Positions 9,723 through 17,915 of a stretch of DNA of 64,000 nucleotides are shown here, one piece after another. Both the position numbers and the translations under genes were made by a program. Source of the DNA: CAVUMR01 sp963742715 (GTDB lineage Bacteria > Actinomycetota > Actinomycetes > Mycobacteriales > Micromonosporaceae); NCBI GenBank assembly GCA_963742715.1, contig CAVUMR010000003.1, positions 1,364,001-1,428,000 on the forward strand, in the 5' to 3' direction. The notes beneath the pieces are model-generated. The model searched no databases. It saw nothing but the letters and a program-made list of their open reading frames with translations, and was not told the origin of the DNA. How positions within the stretch are numbered: the first letter of the stretch is position 1; every line of letters starts with the position of its first letter.

Positions 9723-9863
9723 TCAGCTGTCGGATTCGGCTGGATTCTTCTGGACGGTGGAGCCGCACCGTACACAAAATGGCCTTGGTTGATCCGGCAT
9801 CGCCACGATTCCGGCGACGAATCCGACGGCGAGTCCGGCGAGAACCGCGATGACTTCTCCCAT
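9723..9863 (-). CDS. 46-residue membrane-anchored protein with CxxC motif
   Basis: A small ORF not easily found by length-based callers: ATG at 9863 with GAAGGGT upstream, stop at 9723. Residues 3-21 are a strongly hydrophobic helix (VIAVLAGLAVGFVAG), followed by a cytosolic-type tail with FCVRCGS, a single CxxC near residues 30-33, and a basic end. The pattern suggests a tail-exposed half zinc ribbon or redox pair. A short hairpin (CCCAGC/GCTGGG) lies just past its stop. It faces the end of the FtsK-locus operon; any role there is inference. Confidence 0.5.
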   Translation of the reverse strand: MGEVIAVLAGLAVGFVAGIVAMPDQPRPFCVRCGSTVQKNPAESDS

Positions 9864-9904
9864 CAGTACCCTTCGCTAGCTCGGTCGGCTGATCGGTACG
9901 GGCC

Positions 9905-9965
9905 GGAACGGGCGGCGGTCCTTCCGAGGCATCACGGGTGCGAATGCCCAACCGCCGCCCGTTCC
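9905..9965. terminator. Perfect 15-bp inverted repeat downstream of the small helical gene
   Basis: GGAACGGGCGGCGGT at 9905-9919 is the exact complement of 9951-9965, with a 31-nt loop. It lies between the 92-residue gene and the 46-residue CxxC gene on the minus strand, so it could terminate or attenuate transcription between them. Confidence 0.5.
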
Positions 9966-10057
9966 GACGCTTACCGGAACGCCGCGGGTTGCCGATGGCC
10001 GCGGCGCCCCTGTACCGCCGCCCCAGCCGGCGACGGAGTCCGGGCGGTCGTGTCGGC

Positions 10058-10336
10058 TCAGTGCCGAAGCTGGACCACCTGCTGCTGTACATGCCGGGTG
10101 GCGTCGGCGAGTCGCGTCATCGCGATCCGCAGCGCCTCCCGCGCGCCACCGACCGCCTGCTGCGCCGCGCGCAACTCGCGGTTGTCGATGCCGGGACCGA
10201 CGAGGGATCCGAGTTCGGCATTCCGCTGCTCCAGGCGGTTGGACAGCGTGCGTACCACCTGCGCGTCCTGCCGGAGGGCGTCGTCGGCGAAATGCGTCAG
10301 CCGCATAGCCATCTCGGCGATCGTTGTCAACTCCAC
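10058..10336 (-). CDS. Small helical protein, possible fourth hairpin homologue
   Basis: 92 residues from a GTG at 10336 with GGAAGG seven bases upstream. It is entirely helical, and its middle carries GPGIDNRELRAA, positioned like the GTNHPKL turn of the proteins at 7971 and 8497, followed by a similar Ala/Arg-rich helix. The resemblance is weaker than among the plus-strand paralogues. It has no membrane segment or export signal and sits divergently from the regulator at 10563. Function unknown. Confidence 0.65.
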   Translation of the reverse strand: MELTTIAEMAMRLTHFADDALRQDAQVVRTLSNRLEQRNAELGSLVGPGIDNRELRAAQQAVGGAREALRIAMTRLADATRHVQQQVVQLRH

Positions 10337-10562
10337 GGATCCTTCCTGTGGATAACTCGCTTGGCATTACCGACCCCTATTCAGCCAATCCTTCCGCGGC
10401 ATGTAAACCAGGTGCGGGTGTGAAAAGCGCGAACGTTCCGGACCTGGGTGTGAACCTTGTGAACCATCGGGTGAATGCACACCAGAATCCTTGGCCCCCG
10501 GAAATATGGAAGCTACTTTGTGGACCTGGTGTCCGTTTCCTGGCACCCATACGGGGGAATTG

Positions 10563-11957
10563 GTGACGACGAAACCGGCCGGATTAGCTGAGGTACTGGC
10601 ATGGGCGGGGTGGACTCCGCGCAGACTCGGGCGGGAGATAAACAGCTGGCTTCTCCGGCACCACCGGCAGAGCGAACGGATCCATCCGACCGCGCCGTAC
10701 GCGTGGGTACGCAAAGGCTCGTGCCCGTACGATCCGTATCCCTCGATCACGGCTGCCGTACTGTCCGAGCACCTCGGCCGCGGCATCACGATCGCCGGCC
10801 TGTGGCCGCACCGGAGCGGCCCGGTCTCGACGATCAGTGGGGCCACCCAGGATCTGGAGAACGCTCGTACGGCATCCGACGTACTCGGGCTGCTCGGCGA
10901 GCTCGCGGCCGACAGCGGTGGGCCGCGGGCCCACGTGTACGCGACGTCAGGACCCGAGCTGCTCGCCGCGGTGGCCGACGTGCTCGCTCTGCCGCCGGGC
11001 CCGGACTGCCGCCGCCCGCTCCCGGAGCAGCCGTCGATCCCGCAGGCCGAGGTCATCGCCGGCCACGTCGCCCGGCTCCGCCGCATCGACGACCGGCACG
11101 GCGGTGGTCCGCTGAGTCTGCGGTACGTGACCGGTGAGCTGCGAAATGTACTGAGCGTGGTCGGACCGCCGGCTCCCGCCCACGAGATCGACGCGACCCT
11201 CATGTCGGTCGTGGCCGATCTCGCCCAACTGCTCGGCTGGATGCACTTCGACGCGCTCAGCCATGGCCTCGCCGAGCGGTACCTGCTGCTCGCCGCGAAC
11301 CTGGCCAGGCAACTGCGGCACCACGGCAGGGCCGCCAACAGCATCGGCATGCTCGTGTACATCACCGCGCACACCGACCGCCCGGCCGAGTCGGCGCGGA
11401 TCGCCGAGGCTCTGCGCGGCGTACGCGATGTGCCGTTGTGGGTTCAGGCGCGCGTCGTCGGGCGCACCGCCACTGCGCACGCCGCGAACGGCGACCTTGC
11501 CGGGTTCCGGGCCGCGGCCGAACAAGCCCGGGAGCTCATCGCCGAGGCCGGTGCCGACCGCCCGCCGTACCTGGACTACTTCAACGCCGACCAGTTGTCG
11601 AACGAGCTGGCCCAGGGCCTGGTGTGGCTCGCCGACCGGCTCGGGCGGTACCGGCGGCGACTCCTGACCGAGGCGGTGGAGTTGCTCGCGCCGCTGCACA
11701 CGTGGGGTACGCCGACCCGCTATCCCCGATCGTTCCTGCTGCACGGCTGCTACCTCGCGCAGGCGCAGCTGCGACTCGACGACCTGCCGGCAGCCGTGGA
11801 CACCACCCGCCGCGTGTTGACGCTGCTCCCCGATGTCCAGTCGGCGCGTTGCCTGAGCCAACTCCGACAGGTGCGCACGGCGCTCGCCCGTCGCCAGCGG
11901 TCGATGGTCGTGGCCGAGTTCATGCCCGAACTCGACCAGGCGTTGTCGCTGACCTGA
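10563..11957 (+). CDS. NsdA-like actinomycete regulator with TPR-like C-terminus
   Basis: 464 residues from GTG 10563, chosen because GGGGGA lies eight bases upstream; an in-frame ATG at 10506 would add 19 residues. The N-terminus (about 10-80) looks like a helix-turn-helix region, with a tryptophan-rich motif AWAGWTPRRLGREIN and WVRKG. The C-terminal two thirds are helical repeats of TPR type. The architecture resembles Streptomyces NsdA-type negative regulators of antibiotic production and development, an assignment from memory of the family. Upstream TGTGAA repeats may be operator sites. Its neighbourhood suggests it could control the FtsK locus, but this is unproven. Confidence 0.65.
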   Translation: MTTKPAGLAEVLAWAGWTPRRLGREINSWLLRHHRQSERIHPTAPYAWVRKGSCPYDPYPSITAAVLSEHLGRGITIAGLWPHRSGPVSTISGATQDLENARTASDVLGLLGELAADSGGPRAHVYATSGPELLAAVADVLALPPGPDCRRPLPEQPSIPQAEVIAGHVARLRRIDDRHGGGPLSLRYVTGELRNVLSVVGPPAPAHEIDATLMSVVADLAQLLGWMHFDALSHGLAERYLLLAANLARQLRHHGRAANSIGMLVYITAHTDRPAESARIAEALRGVRDVPLWVQARVVGRTATAHAANGDLAGFRAAAEQARELIAEAGADRPPYLDYFNADQLSNELAQGLVWLADRLGRYRRRLLTEAVELLAPLHTWGTPTRYPRSFLLHGCYLAQAQLRLDDLPAAVDTTRRVLTLLPDVQSARCLSQLRQVRTALARRQRSMVVAEFMPELDQALSLT

Positions 11958-11994
11958 CGGCACCATTCGGGGGCGGGCCGGTGGGTAGCGCCGG

Positions 11995-12627
11995 TCAGGC
12001 CACTCCGACCGGGCGGAACTGGACGCTCACCCGCGGGCCGACCGGGCGGGCGGTCTTCGGGATGGCGTGTTCCCACGTCCGCTGGCACGAGCCGCCCATG
12101 ACGATCAGGTCGCCGTGGCCCAACGGGAACCGCCGGCTGTCGCCACCGCCCCGCGGCCGGAGCATCAGCGGGCGCGGCTCGCCGAACGAGACGATCGCGA
12201 CCATCGTGTCCTGCCGCGAGCCGCGCCCGTGCGTGTCACCGTGCCAGGCCACGCTGTCGCGGCCGTCCCGGTACAGGCACATGCCGGCGGTCACGAACCG
12301 CTCGCCGAGCTCCTCGGCATAGTGGTCGCACAGCCGGTCGCGCGCAGAGGTCAACACGGGATGCGGCAACTGCTCGTGCCCCGCATACCACCGGAGCAAC
12401 CGCGGTACGTCGACCTCGCCGTCGTACATGACGCGCCGCTCGGCCCGCCACTCCACCTCATGCAGCAGAACCCGCAGTACCTCGTCGGAGCCGTGCACCC
12501 AACCGGGCAGGTGATCCACCCAGGCACCGGCGGTCAACTCGTACCGCTGGACGCGACCGGCGAGGGCACCCACGGTCGGCTCGACGCCCAGGTCGAGCAG
12601 CGACGGCTGCTGCGCCAACTGACCCAT
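11995..12627 (-). CDS. alkB: AlkB-family 2-oxoglutarate/Fe(II)-dependent DNA repair dioxygenase
   Basis: 210 residues from ATG 12627; a TTG at 12642 would add five. The iron-binding triad is visible as WHGDTHGR (His and Asp) and WEHAIPKT (second His). The RVSVQFR motif near the C-terminus supplies the arginine that holds 2-oxoglutarate. AlkB enzymes oxidatively remove methyl groups from 1-methyladenine and 3-methylcytosine in DNA or RNA. The length matches short bacterial AlkB proteins. It appears monocistronic. Confidence 0.88.
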   Translation of the reverse strand: MGQLAQQPSLLDLGVEPTVGALAGRVQRYELTAGAWVDHLPGWVHGSDEVLRVLLHEVEWRAERRVMYDGEVDVPRLLRWYAGHEQLPHPVLTSARDRLCDHYAEELGERFVTAGMCLYRDGRDSVAWHGDTHGRGSRQDTMVAIVSFGEPRPLMLRPRGGGDSRRFPLGHGDLIVMGGSCQRTWEHAIPKTARPVGPRVSVQFRPVGVA

Positions 12628-12707
12628 AGGCGCAGCGTACAACGTGAATTCGAACGTGTGTACTAAGGCCTGCCCGACCCCGTACGCGTCGCGATTTTGT
12701 CAATGTC

Positions 12708-12752
12708 TTGACCGAAGCTCGTTCGAGGTACCTACAGTACTAGGAACCTAGT
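12708..12752 (+). promoter_or_regulatory. Promoter and palindromic operator of the GntR-ABC operon
   Basis: TTGACC at 12708-12713 and TACAGT at 12733-12738 (19-bp spacing) resemble -35 and -10 boxes. Directly after lies ACTAGG-AA-CCTAGT (12739-12752), a perfect dyad spanning the likely start of transcription. YtrA-type GntR repressors commonly bind such dyads at their own promoters, so autorepression is likely. Confidence 0.55.
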
Positions 12753-12766
12753 TGAATGAGGTTCGG

Positions 12767-13156
12767 GTGATCGAGTTTCATCTGGACGGTCGCTCCGGCG
12801 TCGCCCCGTACATGCAGCTGGTCCAGCAGGTCCGGCAGGCCATGCGGTTGGGCCTGCTGGCCGAGGGTGACCAGCTGCCGACGGTCAAGGACGTCGTGGC
12901 GAAGGTGGCGATCAACCCGAACACGGTGCTGAAGGCCTACCGGGAACTCGAGCACGAGGGTCTGGCCCGGCCGCGTCCCGGGGTGGGCACGTTCATCACC
13001 CGGAGCCTGACCGACCAGTCGTTGGCCGCGCACGGTCCGCTCCGGGAAGAGCTACGCGCCTGGCTTGACCGGGCCCGGGCGGCCGGTCTGGACGCCGAGA
13101 GCATCGAGGCCCTGTTCCTGAGCACCTTCCGCACCACGATCGAGGAGACCGCATGA
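12767..13156 (+). CDS. GntR-family (YtrA subfamily) repressor
   Basis: 129 residues from GTG 12767, which has GAGG at good spacing; a TTG at 12752 is an alternative. Residues 10-75 form the winged helix typical of GntR (QLPTVKDVVAKVAINPNTVLKAYRELEHEGL). The short helical C-terminal tail without a ligand domain marks the YtrA subfamily. Such proteins repress adjacent ABC exporter genes until cell-envelope-active compounds are sensed. The ABC ATPase gene begins inside its stop codon (ATGA). Confidence 0.9.
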   Translation: MIEFHLDGRSGVAPYMQLVQQVRQAMRLGLLAEGDQLPTVKDVVAKVAINPNTVLKAYRELEHEGLARPRPGVGTFITRSLTDQSLAAHGPLREELRAWLDRARAAGLDAESIEALFLSTFRTTIEETA

Positions 13157-14043
13157 GTGACCCGGTGCTGCAGGCCACTGGCCTGTCCAAGCGGTACGGA
13201 CGGCGGGTGGCGCTGGCCGATTGCACCCTCGCCGTTCCGGCCGGCCACGTGGTCGGGTTGGTCGGACCGAACGGCGCCGGCAAGACGACGCTGCTGCAGA
13301 TCGCGGTCGGCATGATGCCGCCGACGTCCGGGACGATCGAGGTCCTCGGCGAGCGCCCCGCCGCCGGCACGGCTCAACTGGCCAAGGTCGGCTTCGTCGC
13401 CCAGGACACGCCGACCTACTCGGGCCTGTCCATCGCCGATCACCTGCGTTTCGGCGCCCACACCAACCCCGGCTGGGACCAGCAGCTCGCCGACGACCGG
13501 ATCGCCACGCTGGGCCTCGACCTTTCGCAGAAGGCCGGGAAACTCTCCGGCGGCCAACGCGCCCAACTCGCGCTGACCCTGGCCATCGCGAAAAGACCGG
13601 ACCTGCTGATCCTGGACGAGCCGGTGGCCAGCCTCGATCCGCTCGCCCGCCGCGAGTTCCTACAGAGCCTGATGGCGTACGTCGCCGAGCAGGGCGCCAG
13701 CGTGATCCTGTCCTCGCACGTCGTCTCCGACCTGGAACGCGTCTGCGACTACCTGATCGTGCTGGTCGCGTCCCAGGTCCGGGTCACCGGCGAGGTCGAC
13801 GACCTCCTGTCCACCCACTATCGGCTCACCGGCGCCCGCCGCGACCCCGCCGACCTGCCCGTTGGCGTGGAGGTGATCGAGGACAGCCACACCGACCGGC
13901 AATCGACCCTGATCGTGCGGAGCGCCGTCCCGATCGACGACCCGTCGCTCACCGTCGAGGCGATCACCCTGGAAGACCTGGTCCTGGCCTACATGACGCA
14001 GGCCGCCACCGAACGCCGGCCCGCATTGGAGACAGTTCGATGA
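13153..14043 (+). CDS. ABC transporter ATP-binding protein of the GntR-linked exporter
   Basis: 296 residues. Walker A GPNGAGKTT lies near 36-44, the signature LSGGQ near 135, Walker B LLILDEP near 153 and the switch His in SSHVVSDLERV near 190. It powers the membrane permease encoded next, with which it overlaps by four bases. Resemblance is to the CcmA/BcrA type involved in export of antibiotics or bacitracin-like peptides. Substrate unknown. Confidence 0.93.
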   Translation: MSDPVLQATGLSKRYGRRVALADCTLAVPAGHVVGLVGPNGAGKTTLLQIAVGMMPPTSGTIEVLGERPAAGTAQLAKVGFVAQDTPTYSGLSIADHLRFGAHTNPGWDQQLADDRIATLGLDLSQKAGKLSGGQRAQLALTLAIAKRPDLLILDEPVASLDPLARREFLQSLMAYVAEQGASVILSSHVVSDLERVCDYLIVLVASQVRVTGEVDDLLSTHYRLTGARRDPADLPVGVEVIEDSHTDRQSTLIVRSAVPIDDPSLTVEAITLEDLVLAYMTQAATERRPALETVR

Positions 14044-15041
14044 TCTGGTTCGCCTGGCGCCAGTTCCGCACCCCGGCCTGGATCACCATCGGAGCGCTCG
14101 CCGTGATCGGCGTCATCCTGGCGATCACCGGACACAATGTCGCCGAGCTGTGGTCCTCCAGCGGGGCCGCCGCCTGCCACGCCGACTGCGCCACCGCGTT
14201 GAACACGTTCAAGCAGCAGGTACAGCGGGGCGTCAACGGCAACATCTACGGCGTCTCGCTCGCGATCGTGTACGTGGTCCCCGCGCTGATCGGCATTTTC
14301 TGGGGTGCCCCCTTGATCGCCCGGGAGCTCGAGACCGGTACCCACCGGCTCGCCTGGAACCAGTCGGTCACCCGTACCCGCTGGCTGGCCACGAAGCTCG
14401 TCATCATCGGCGCCGTCACGGCAGCCACCGCCGGGCTGCTCAGCTGGGGCGCCATGGCCTGGGCACACCACATCGACCACGTCAACGACAACCGGATCAC
14501 GCCGTTGGTCTACGGCGCCCGCGGCATCGTCCCGATCGGCTACGCCCTGTTCGCCTTCGTGCTCGGCGTGACCCTCGGCATGCTCATCCGCCGCACGGTT
14601 CCGGCGATGGCCGCCACGATCGCCGTCTACGTCGGCGCCGTGGTCTCGATGCCGCTGTGGATCCGGGCGCACCTGCAGCCCGCCCGCCACGCCGTCACAG
14701 CCCTGGACACCTCGTCGCCGCTGATGTTCTCGTTGAATGACAGCCGGATGACCCTGGAAGCCGACCGCGGCATCCCCGGAGCCTGGATCCTGTCCAACAA
14801 GTCGCTGACCCCCAGCGGCGACGTCTTCACCGGACCGCCCAACCCGCAGTTCTGCGGACCCGAGCACGGACCCAGGTCGTGTCTGGACTGGGTCGGCACC
14901 CTCGGCCTGCGGCAAGAGATCACGTACCAACCGGCCAGCCACTTCTGGGCCCTGCAATGGATAGAGACCGGCATCTTCGTCGCCGCCGCCGGACTGCTCG
15001 CCGGATTCTGCTTCTGGTGGACCCGGCGGCGCCTCACCTGA
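14040..15041 (+). CDS. ABC-2-like membrane permease of the GntR-linked exporter
   Basis: 333 residues with about six hydrophobic segments, including one at 17-31, several between 78 and 215 and one near 308-326. A large extracytoplasmic loop (about 215-305) contains paired cysteines (FCGPEHGPRSC). The first half has an ABC-2-like signature region (IFWGAPLIARELETGTHRLAWNQSVTR). The start ATG overlaps the ATPase stop, so both are made together. Likely an exporter or sensor-type permease responding to envelope stress, as known for YtrA-regulated systems. Confidence 0.85.
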   Translation: MIWFAWRQFRTPAWITIGALAVIGVILAITGHNVAELWSSSGAAACHADCATALNTFKQQVQRGVNGNIYGVSLAIVYVVPALIGIFWGAPLIARELETGTHRLAWNQSVTRTRWLATKLVIIGAVTAATAGLLSWGAMAWAHHIDHVNDNRITPLVYGARGIVPIGYALFAFVLGVTLGMLIRRTVPAMAATIAVYVGAVVSMPLWIRAHLQPARHAVTALDTSSPLMFSLNDSRMTLEADRGIPGAWILSNKSLTPSGDVFTGPPNPQFCGPEHGPRSCLDWVGTLGLRQEITYQPASHFWALQWIETGIFVAAAGLLAGFCFWWTRRRLT

Positions 15042-15065
15042 ACGACGAGGTGGGGTGCCGGGCAG

Positions 15066-16262
15066 TCACGGGGTGCGGTTGCCGACCGGTGCGGCGTCGC
15101 CGGTCACCACACTGGCCCGCATCGCGCCGAAGGCCGGCCGCATCAGGGTCGACAGTCCGGGCATCCGGGTCACGGCGAACGCTCCGGCCCGAGCGGCCAG
15201 CCGCCACCGGCTGGACGGGACCAACCACTCGGCGGTACGCCGGCCGGCCTTCTGCTTGTCCCGGATGAACGGCCGCATCCGCTGCTCGTACCGGGCGGTC
15301 GCGGCCTCGACCGGGCCACCGCGGCGCAACTCCTCGGCCAGCACGTACGCGCCGCCCATCGCCATCGACGCGCCCTGCCCGGCCAGCAACGACACGGCCT
15401 GGCAGGCGTCCCCGACCAGGGTCGTCGAGCCGCGGGCCCAGCCGTCCAGCTCGATCTGCGCGACCAGGTCGTAGTACAACCCGCGGCCGCTCGGGCAGTG
15501 CTCCAGCGTCGAGTCGACGAGTTCGCCCATGCCGCGGTAGGCCCCCAGCAGTTCGGCCCGCGGATCGGCCGGCAGCGCGTCACCCGCCGCCCGGTGCACC
15601 AGCCAGGCGGCCAGCCGGCCATCCTCGGTGGGGTACAAGCCGACCTGCCGATCCGGTACCGCGACGACCAGGAACCGGTCACGCACCTGAGCGCGTAGTC
15701 GCTCGTCGGTGAACAGGTACGACGCGGTGTGGTACCCGAGACAGCGCAGGTACGGCCGCTCCGGACCGAACGTCAGCGTGCGTACCCGCGAGTGGATCCC
15801 GTCCGCGCCGACCAACAGGTCAGCCGGCTCGACAGTGCCGTCGCTCAACGACACCTCGAGCCCGCCGGCAGCGTGACGCACCGCGTCGACGGTGACGTCG
15901 TACCGGATCGGCACCCGGCCGTCGAGCGCGTCGTGCAGGACCCGTTCGAGCTCGCCGCGCATGAACGTGAACGCCCGCCCGTCGAGGAGCGCGGCCATGT
16001 CGTCGTACTCCAGGTGCCCCCGACCGCGCCCGTCCGGGCTCACGTAGTCGACCCGCCGGGTGGTGATGTGGATCTCCTGGAGCCGCGGCAGCAGCTCCAT
16101 CCGCTCGGCCACGTCGTACCCGGAGCCGAAGAAGTCGATCATGTAACCCTCGTCCCGGCGGCCAGGTGCGCGTTCGACCAGCGTCACCTGCCAACCGTCC
16201 CGCTCCAGCCACCAGGCCAGGGTGAGCCCCGCTATCCCGGCTCCACAGATCACCGCTTTCAC
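15066..16262 (-). CDS. FAD-dependent monooxygenase
   Basis: 398 residues from GTG 16262, which overlaps the TetR stop codon (GTGA). The N-terminus carries the dinucleotide fold GAGIAGLTLAWWLE followed by an acidic residue after the second strand (VERA). GADGIHSRVR near 155 and LVGDACQAVSLLAGQGASMA near 285 are the DG and GD motifs of p-hydroxybenzoate-hydroxylase-type enzymes, a group that includes TetX-like drug-modifying enzymes. It uses NAD(P)H and O2 to hydroxylate an aromatic or polyketide-like substrate in the cytoplasm. Co-transcription with a TetR regulator suggests induction by its substrate. Confidence 0.88.
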   Translation of the reverse strand: MKAVICGAGIAGLTLAWWLERDGWQVTLVERAPGRRDEGYMIDFFGSGYDVAERMELLPRLQEIHITTRRVDYVSPDGRGRGHLEYDDMAALLDGRAFTFMRGELERVLHDALDGRVPIRYDVTVDAVRHAAGGLEVSLSDGTVEPADLLVGADGIHSRVRTLTFGPERPYLRCLGYHTASYLFTDERLRAQVRDRFLVVAVPDRQVGLYPTEDGRLAAWLVHRAAGDALPADPRAELLGAYRGMGELVDSTLEHCPSGRGLYYDLVAQIELDGWARGSTTLVGDACQAVSLLAGQGASMAMGGAYVLAEELRRGGPVEAATARYEQRMRPFIRDKQKAGRRTAEWLVPSSRWRLAARAGAFAVTRMPGLSTLMRPAFGAMRASVVTGDAAPVGNRTP

Positions 16263-16894
16263 GATCCACTCCCATCCGGGGTCGGCCCTTCCGGAGCCGG
16301 CTCTCCCGGGGCCAGCTCCGCTGCGGCCGGCGGCGTCACCAGTCGGCGGAGTACGCCGGTGAGCGCGCGGGAATCGACCGTCGGGTCCACCGCGCGGTGC
16401 AGCAGCAGCCCGTCCAGCGCGCCGGCGAGCACCACCGCGACCGCGGCCGCATCGGTTCCGTGACCGCAGCGGGTGAGCCAGCCCGTGACGCTCGCGCGGA
16501 ACCGGACGAGCATCGCGGCGATCTCCCGACCGAGCCGTTCGTACCGGGTGGCCGCGAGGAACACCTCGCTCGGCAGCCGCAGCGCGGCGACATCGGCGGC
16601 GTACCGCGCGATCGCCTCGACGTACCAGTCGAGCCCTTCGGACACCTCGTCGATGGCGTCCAGCGCGGTAGCGGCCTCGTCGATGATCCGCCACAGCATC
16701 GGTGCGGTCGCGTCGATCAGCAGGTCCGGCAGCGAGCGGAAGTGGTAGTGCACCGCGCCGGCCGGTACGCCCGCCCGCTCCGCGACCAGTCGGGTGCTCA
16801 CGTTGCCCCAGCCGACCTCGGCGACCAGTTCGACAGCGGCACGACAGAGCTGGTCACGGGTGTGCTGCCCGCGCACCGCAGCGGTCTCTGGCAC
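16259..16894 (-). CDS. TetR/AcrR-family repressor of the monooxygenase
   Basis: 211 residues from GTG 16894, which has GGGGATC upstream; an in-frame ATG at 16945 would add 17 residues. The DNA-binding helix-turn-helix is clear (VSTRLVAERAGVPAGAVHYHF, starting about residue 32). The C-terminal ligand-binding half is helical and ends in a Pro/Gly-rich tail. It is first in a two-gene operon with the FAD monooxygenase and probably represses it until an aromatic ligand binds. Confidence 0.88.
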   Translation of the reverse strand: MPETAAVRGQHTRDQLCRAAVELVAEVGWGNVSTRLVAERAGVPAGAVHYHFRSLPDLLIDATAPMLWRIIDEAATALDAIDEVSEGLDWYVEAIARYAADVAALRLPSEVFLAATRYERLGREIAAMLVRFRASVTGWLTRCGHGTDAAAVAVVLAGALDGLLLHRAVDPTVDSRALTGVLRRLVTPPAAAELAPGEPAPEGPTPDGSGS

Positions 16895-17020
16895 TCGATC
16901 CCCGTTCTGGGCGTTCGCCTTGGGCAGATGTCCAACCGCAGCCAACGTACCTCTGCCAGCGCCGGCCTCGCAACGCGCACGCGGAAATCCGCATTAACCG
17001 GATGAATACGACGGAGACCG

Positions 17021-17034
17021 TTGACTAGGTACAA
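17021..17034. promoter_or_regulatory. Candidate TetR operator/promoter
   Basis: TTGACTAGGTACAA is an imperfect dyad (TTG-N8-CAA) in the 370-bp region between the TetR gene and the divergent secreted-protein gene. Its first six bases also match a -35 box. No other strong signal is visible between 16895 and 17266. Confidence 0.3.
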
Positions 17035-17266
17035 AACGTCACGGACCATTGCCGGCAGGCTCCGTCAGGTCAGGCCTGCCGTCCCGTCGCAACTCCCCTC
17101 TCGTAGCCCCCGTGCTCGTCCCGACGCGCCGCTCCGACGCGCACCGCCCCGACGCGCGCCATTGACGAGCCAGCGACCGGCCCGACAGCCCAGGCATGAA
17201 GCAGCCCTGAAACAACCCGAGACAGGACCGCCCCGAGCAGGATTCAGCCCCCAACAGGAGGAAGGC

Positions 17267-17812
17267 GTGAGAGGAATGTCCCGCCCCAGAGGAGTAGGAC
17301 CGCTACTCGTGCTCACCGCCGCGGCAGCCGTCGTCGCCGCGCTGTTCACGTCCGCCCCCGCCCAGGCGTCGGCGCCCGCGCCGGCCGCCGCGTCACAGCC
17401 GGGCTGGTCCGCGACCACCACCGCGGCCGGCGCGACGATCCTCACCCCGGCCGCGGTCCCCACCGCGTCCACGCAGGTCGCCGGTACCCCCTGGGCGAAC
17501 TGCTGGGGCAGCTACACGATCTATCCGGACGGCTGGGGCTTCATGTACGGCGCCGCGTCCACGAACTGCACGACTCAGGCGTCGGTACTGCACGTCGTCG
17601 TGTACATCCGGGTGCGTGACCCGTTCGGGTACGTGGGGAGCTGCGGCACGTACGACGTCGCCGACGCCTTCTTCGCCACCACGGTGACCGCCAACACCAG
17701 TTGCATCGAGAACGGCGCCGGCTACACCTACTGGATCTACTCCGAGCACTCCGCCGACATCGACGGCCAGCACATCGCGTTCACCGGCGGCAGTTGGGAC
17801 TACCCCGCCTAG
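17267..17812 (+). CDS. Secreted protein with signal peptide, function unknown
   Basis: 181 residues. The start is decided by AGGAGG at 17256-17261, ideally spaced for GTG 17267; a nearby ATG at 17276 would be too far. A Sec signal peptide spans about residues 1-37, with cleavage likely after AQA in the TSAPAQA region. The mature part has three tryptophans and two spaced cysteine pairs (NCWGS, TNCT, GSCGT, TSCIE) suggesting two disulfides. It is exported and has no membrane anchor. I do not recognise the family. Confidence 0.8.
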   Translation: MRGMSRPRGVGPLLVLTAAAAVVAALFTSAPAQASAPAPAAASQPGWSATTTAAGATILTPAAVPTASTQVAGTPWANCWGSYTIYPDGWGFMYGAASTNCTTQASVLHVVVYIRVRDPFGYVGSCGTYDVADAFFATTVTANTSCIENGAGYTYWIYSEHSADIDGQHIAFTGGSWDYPA

Positions 17813-17830
17813 CTCTTGCCACGTCCCGAC

Positions 17831-17860
17831 GGATGGCCCGGCCGACCGGCCGGGCCATCC
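17831..17860. terminator. Strong bidirectional hairpin terminator
   Basis: A perfect 13-bp stem (GGATGGCCCGGCC with its complement) closes a GACC tetraloop exactly between two convergent genes, the secreted protein and the ECF sigma factor. Confidence 0.85.
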
Positions 17861-17915
17861 GCACGCAGGGAGTCGAGGGCCGCCGGTCGCCCGTGCCCGG
17901 TCGGGCACACACCCG

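Noticed and set aside
9628..10092. A 154-codon minus-strand frame
   Set aside because: Arg-rich with no start support; it overlaps the better-supported 46-residue CxxC gene in another frame and the inverted repeat.
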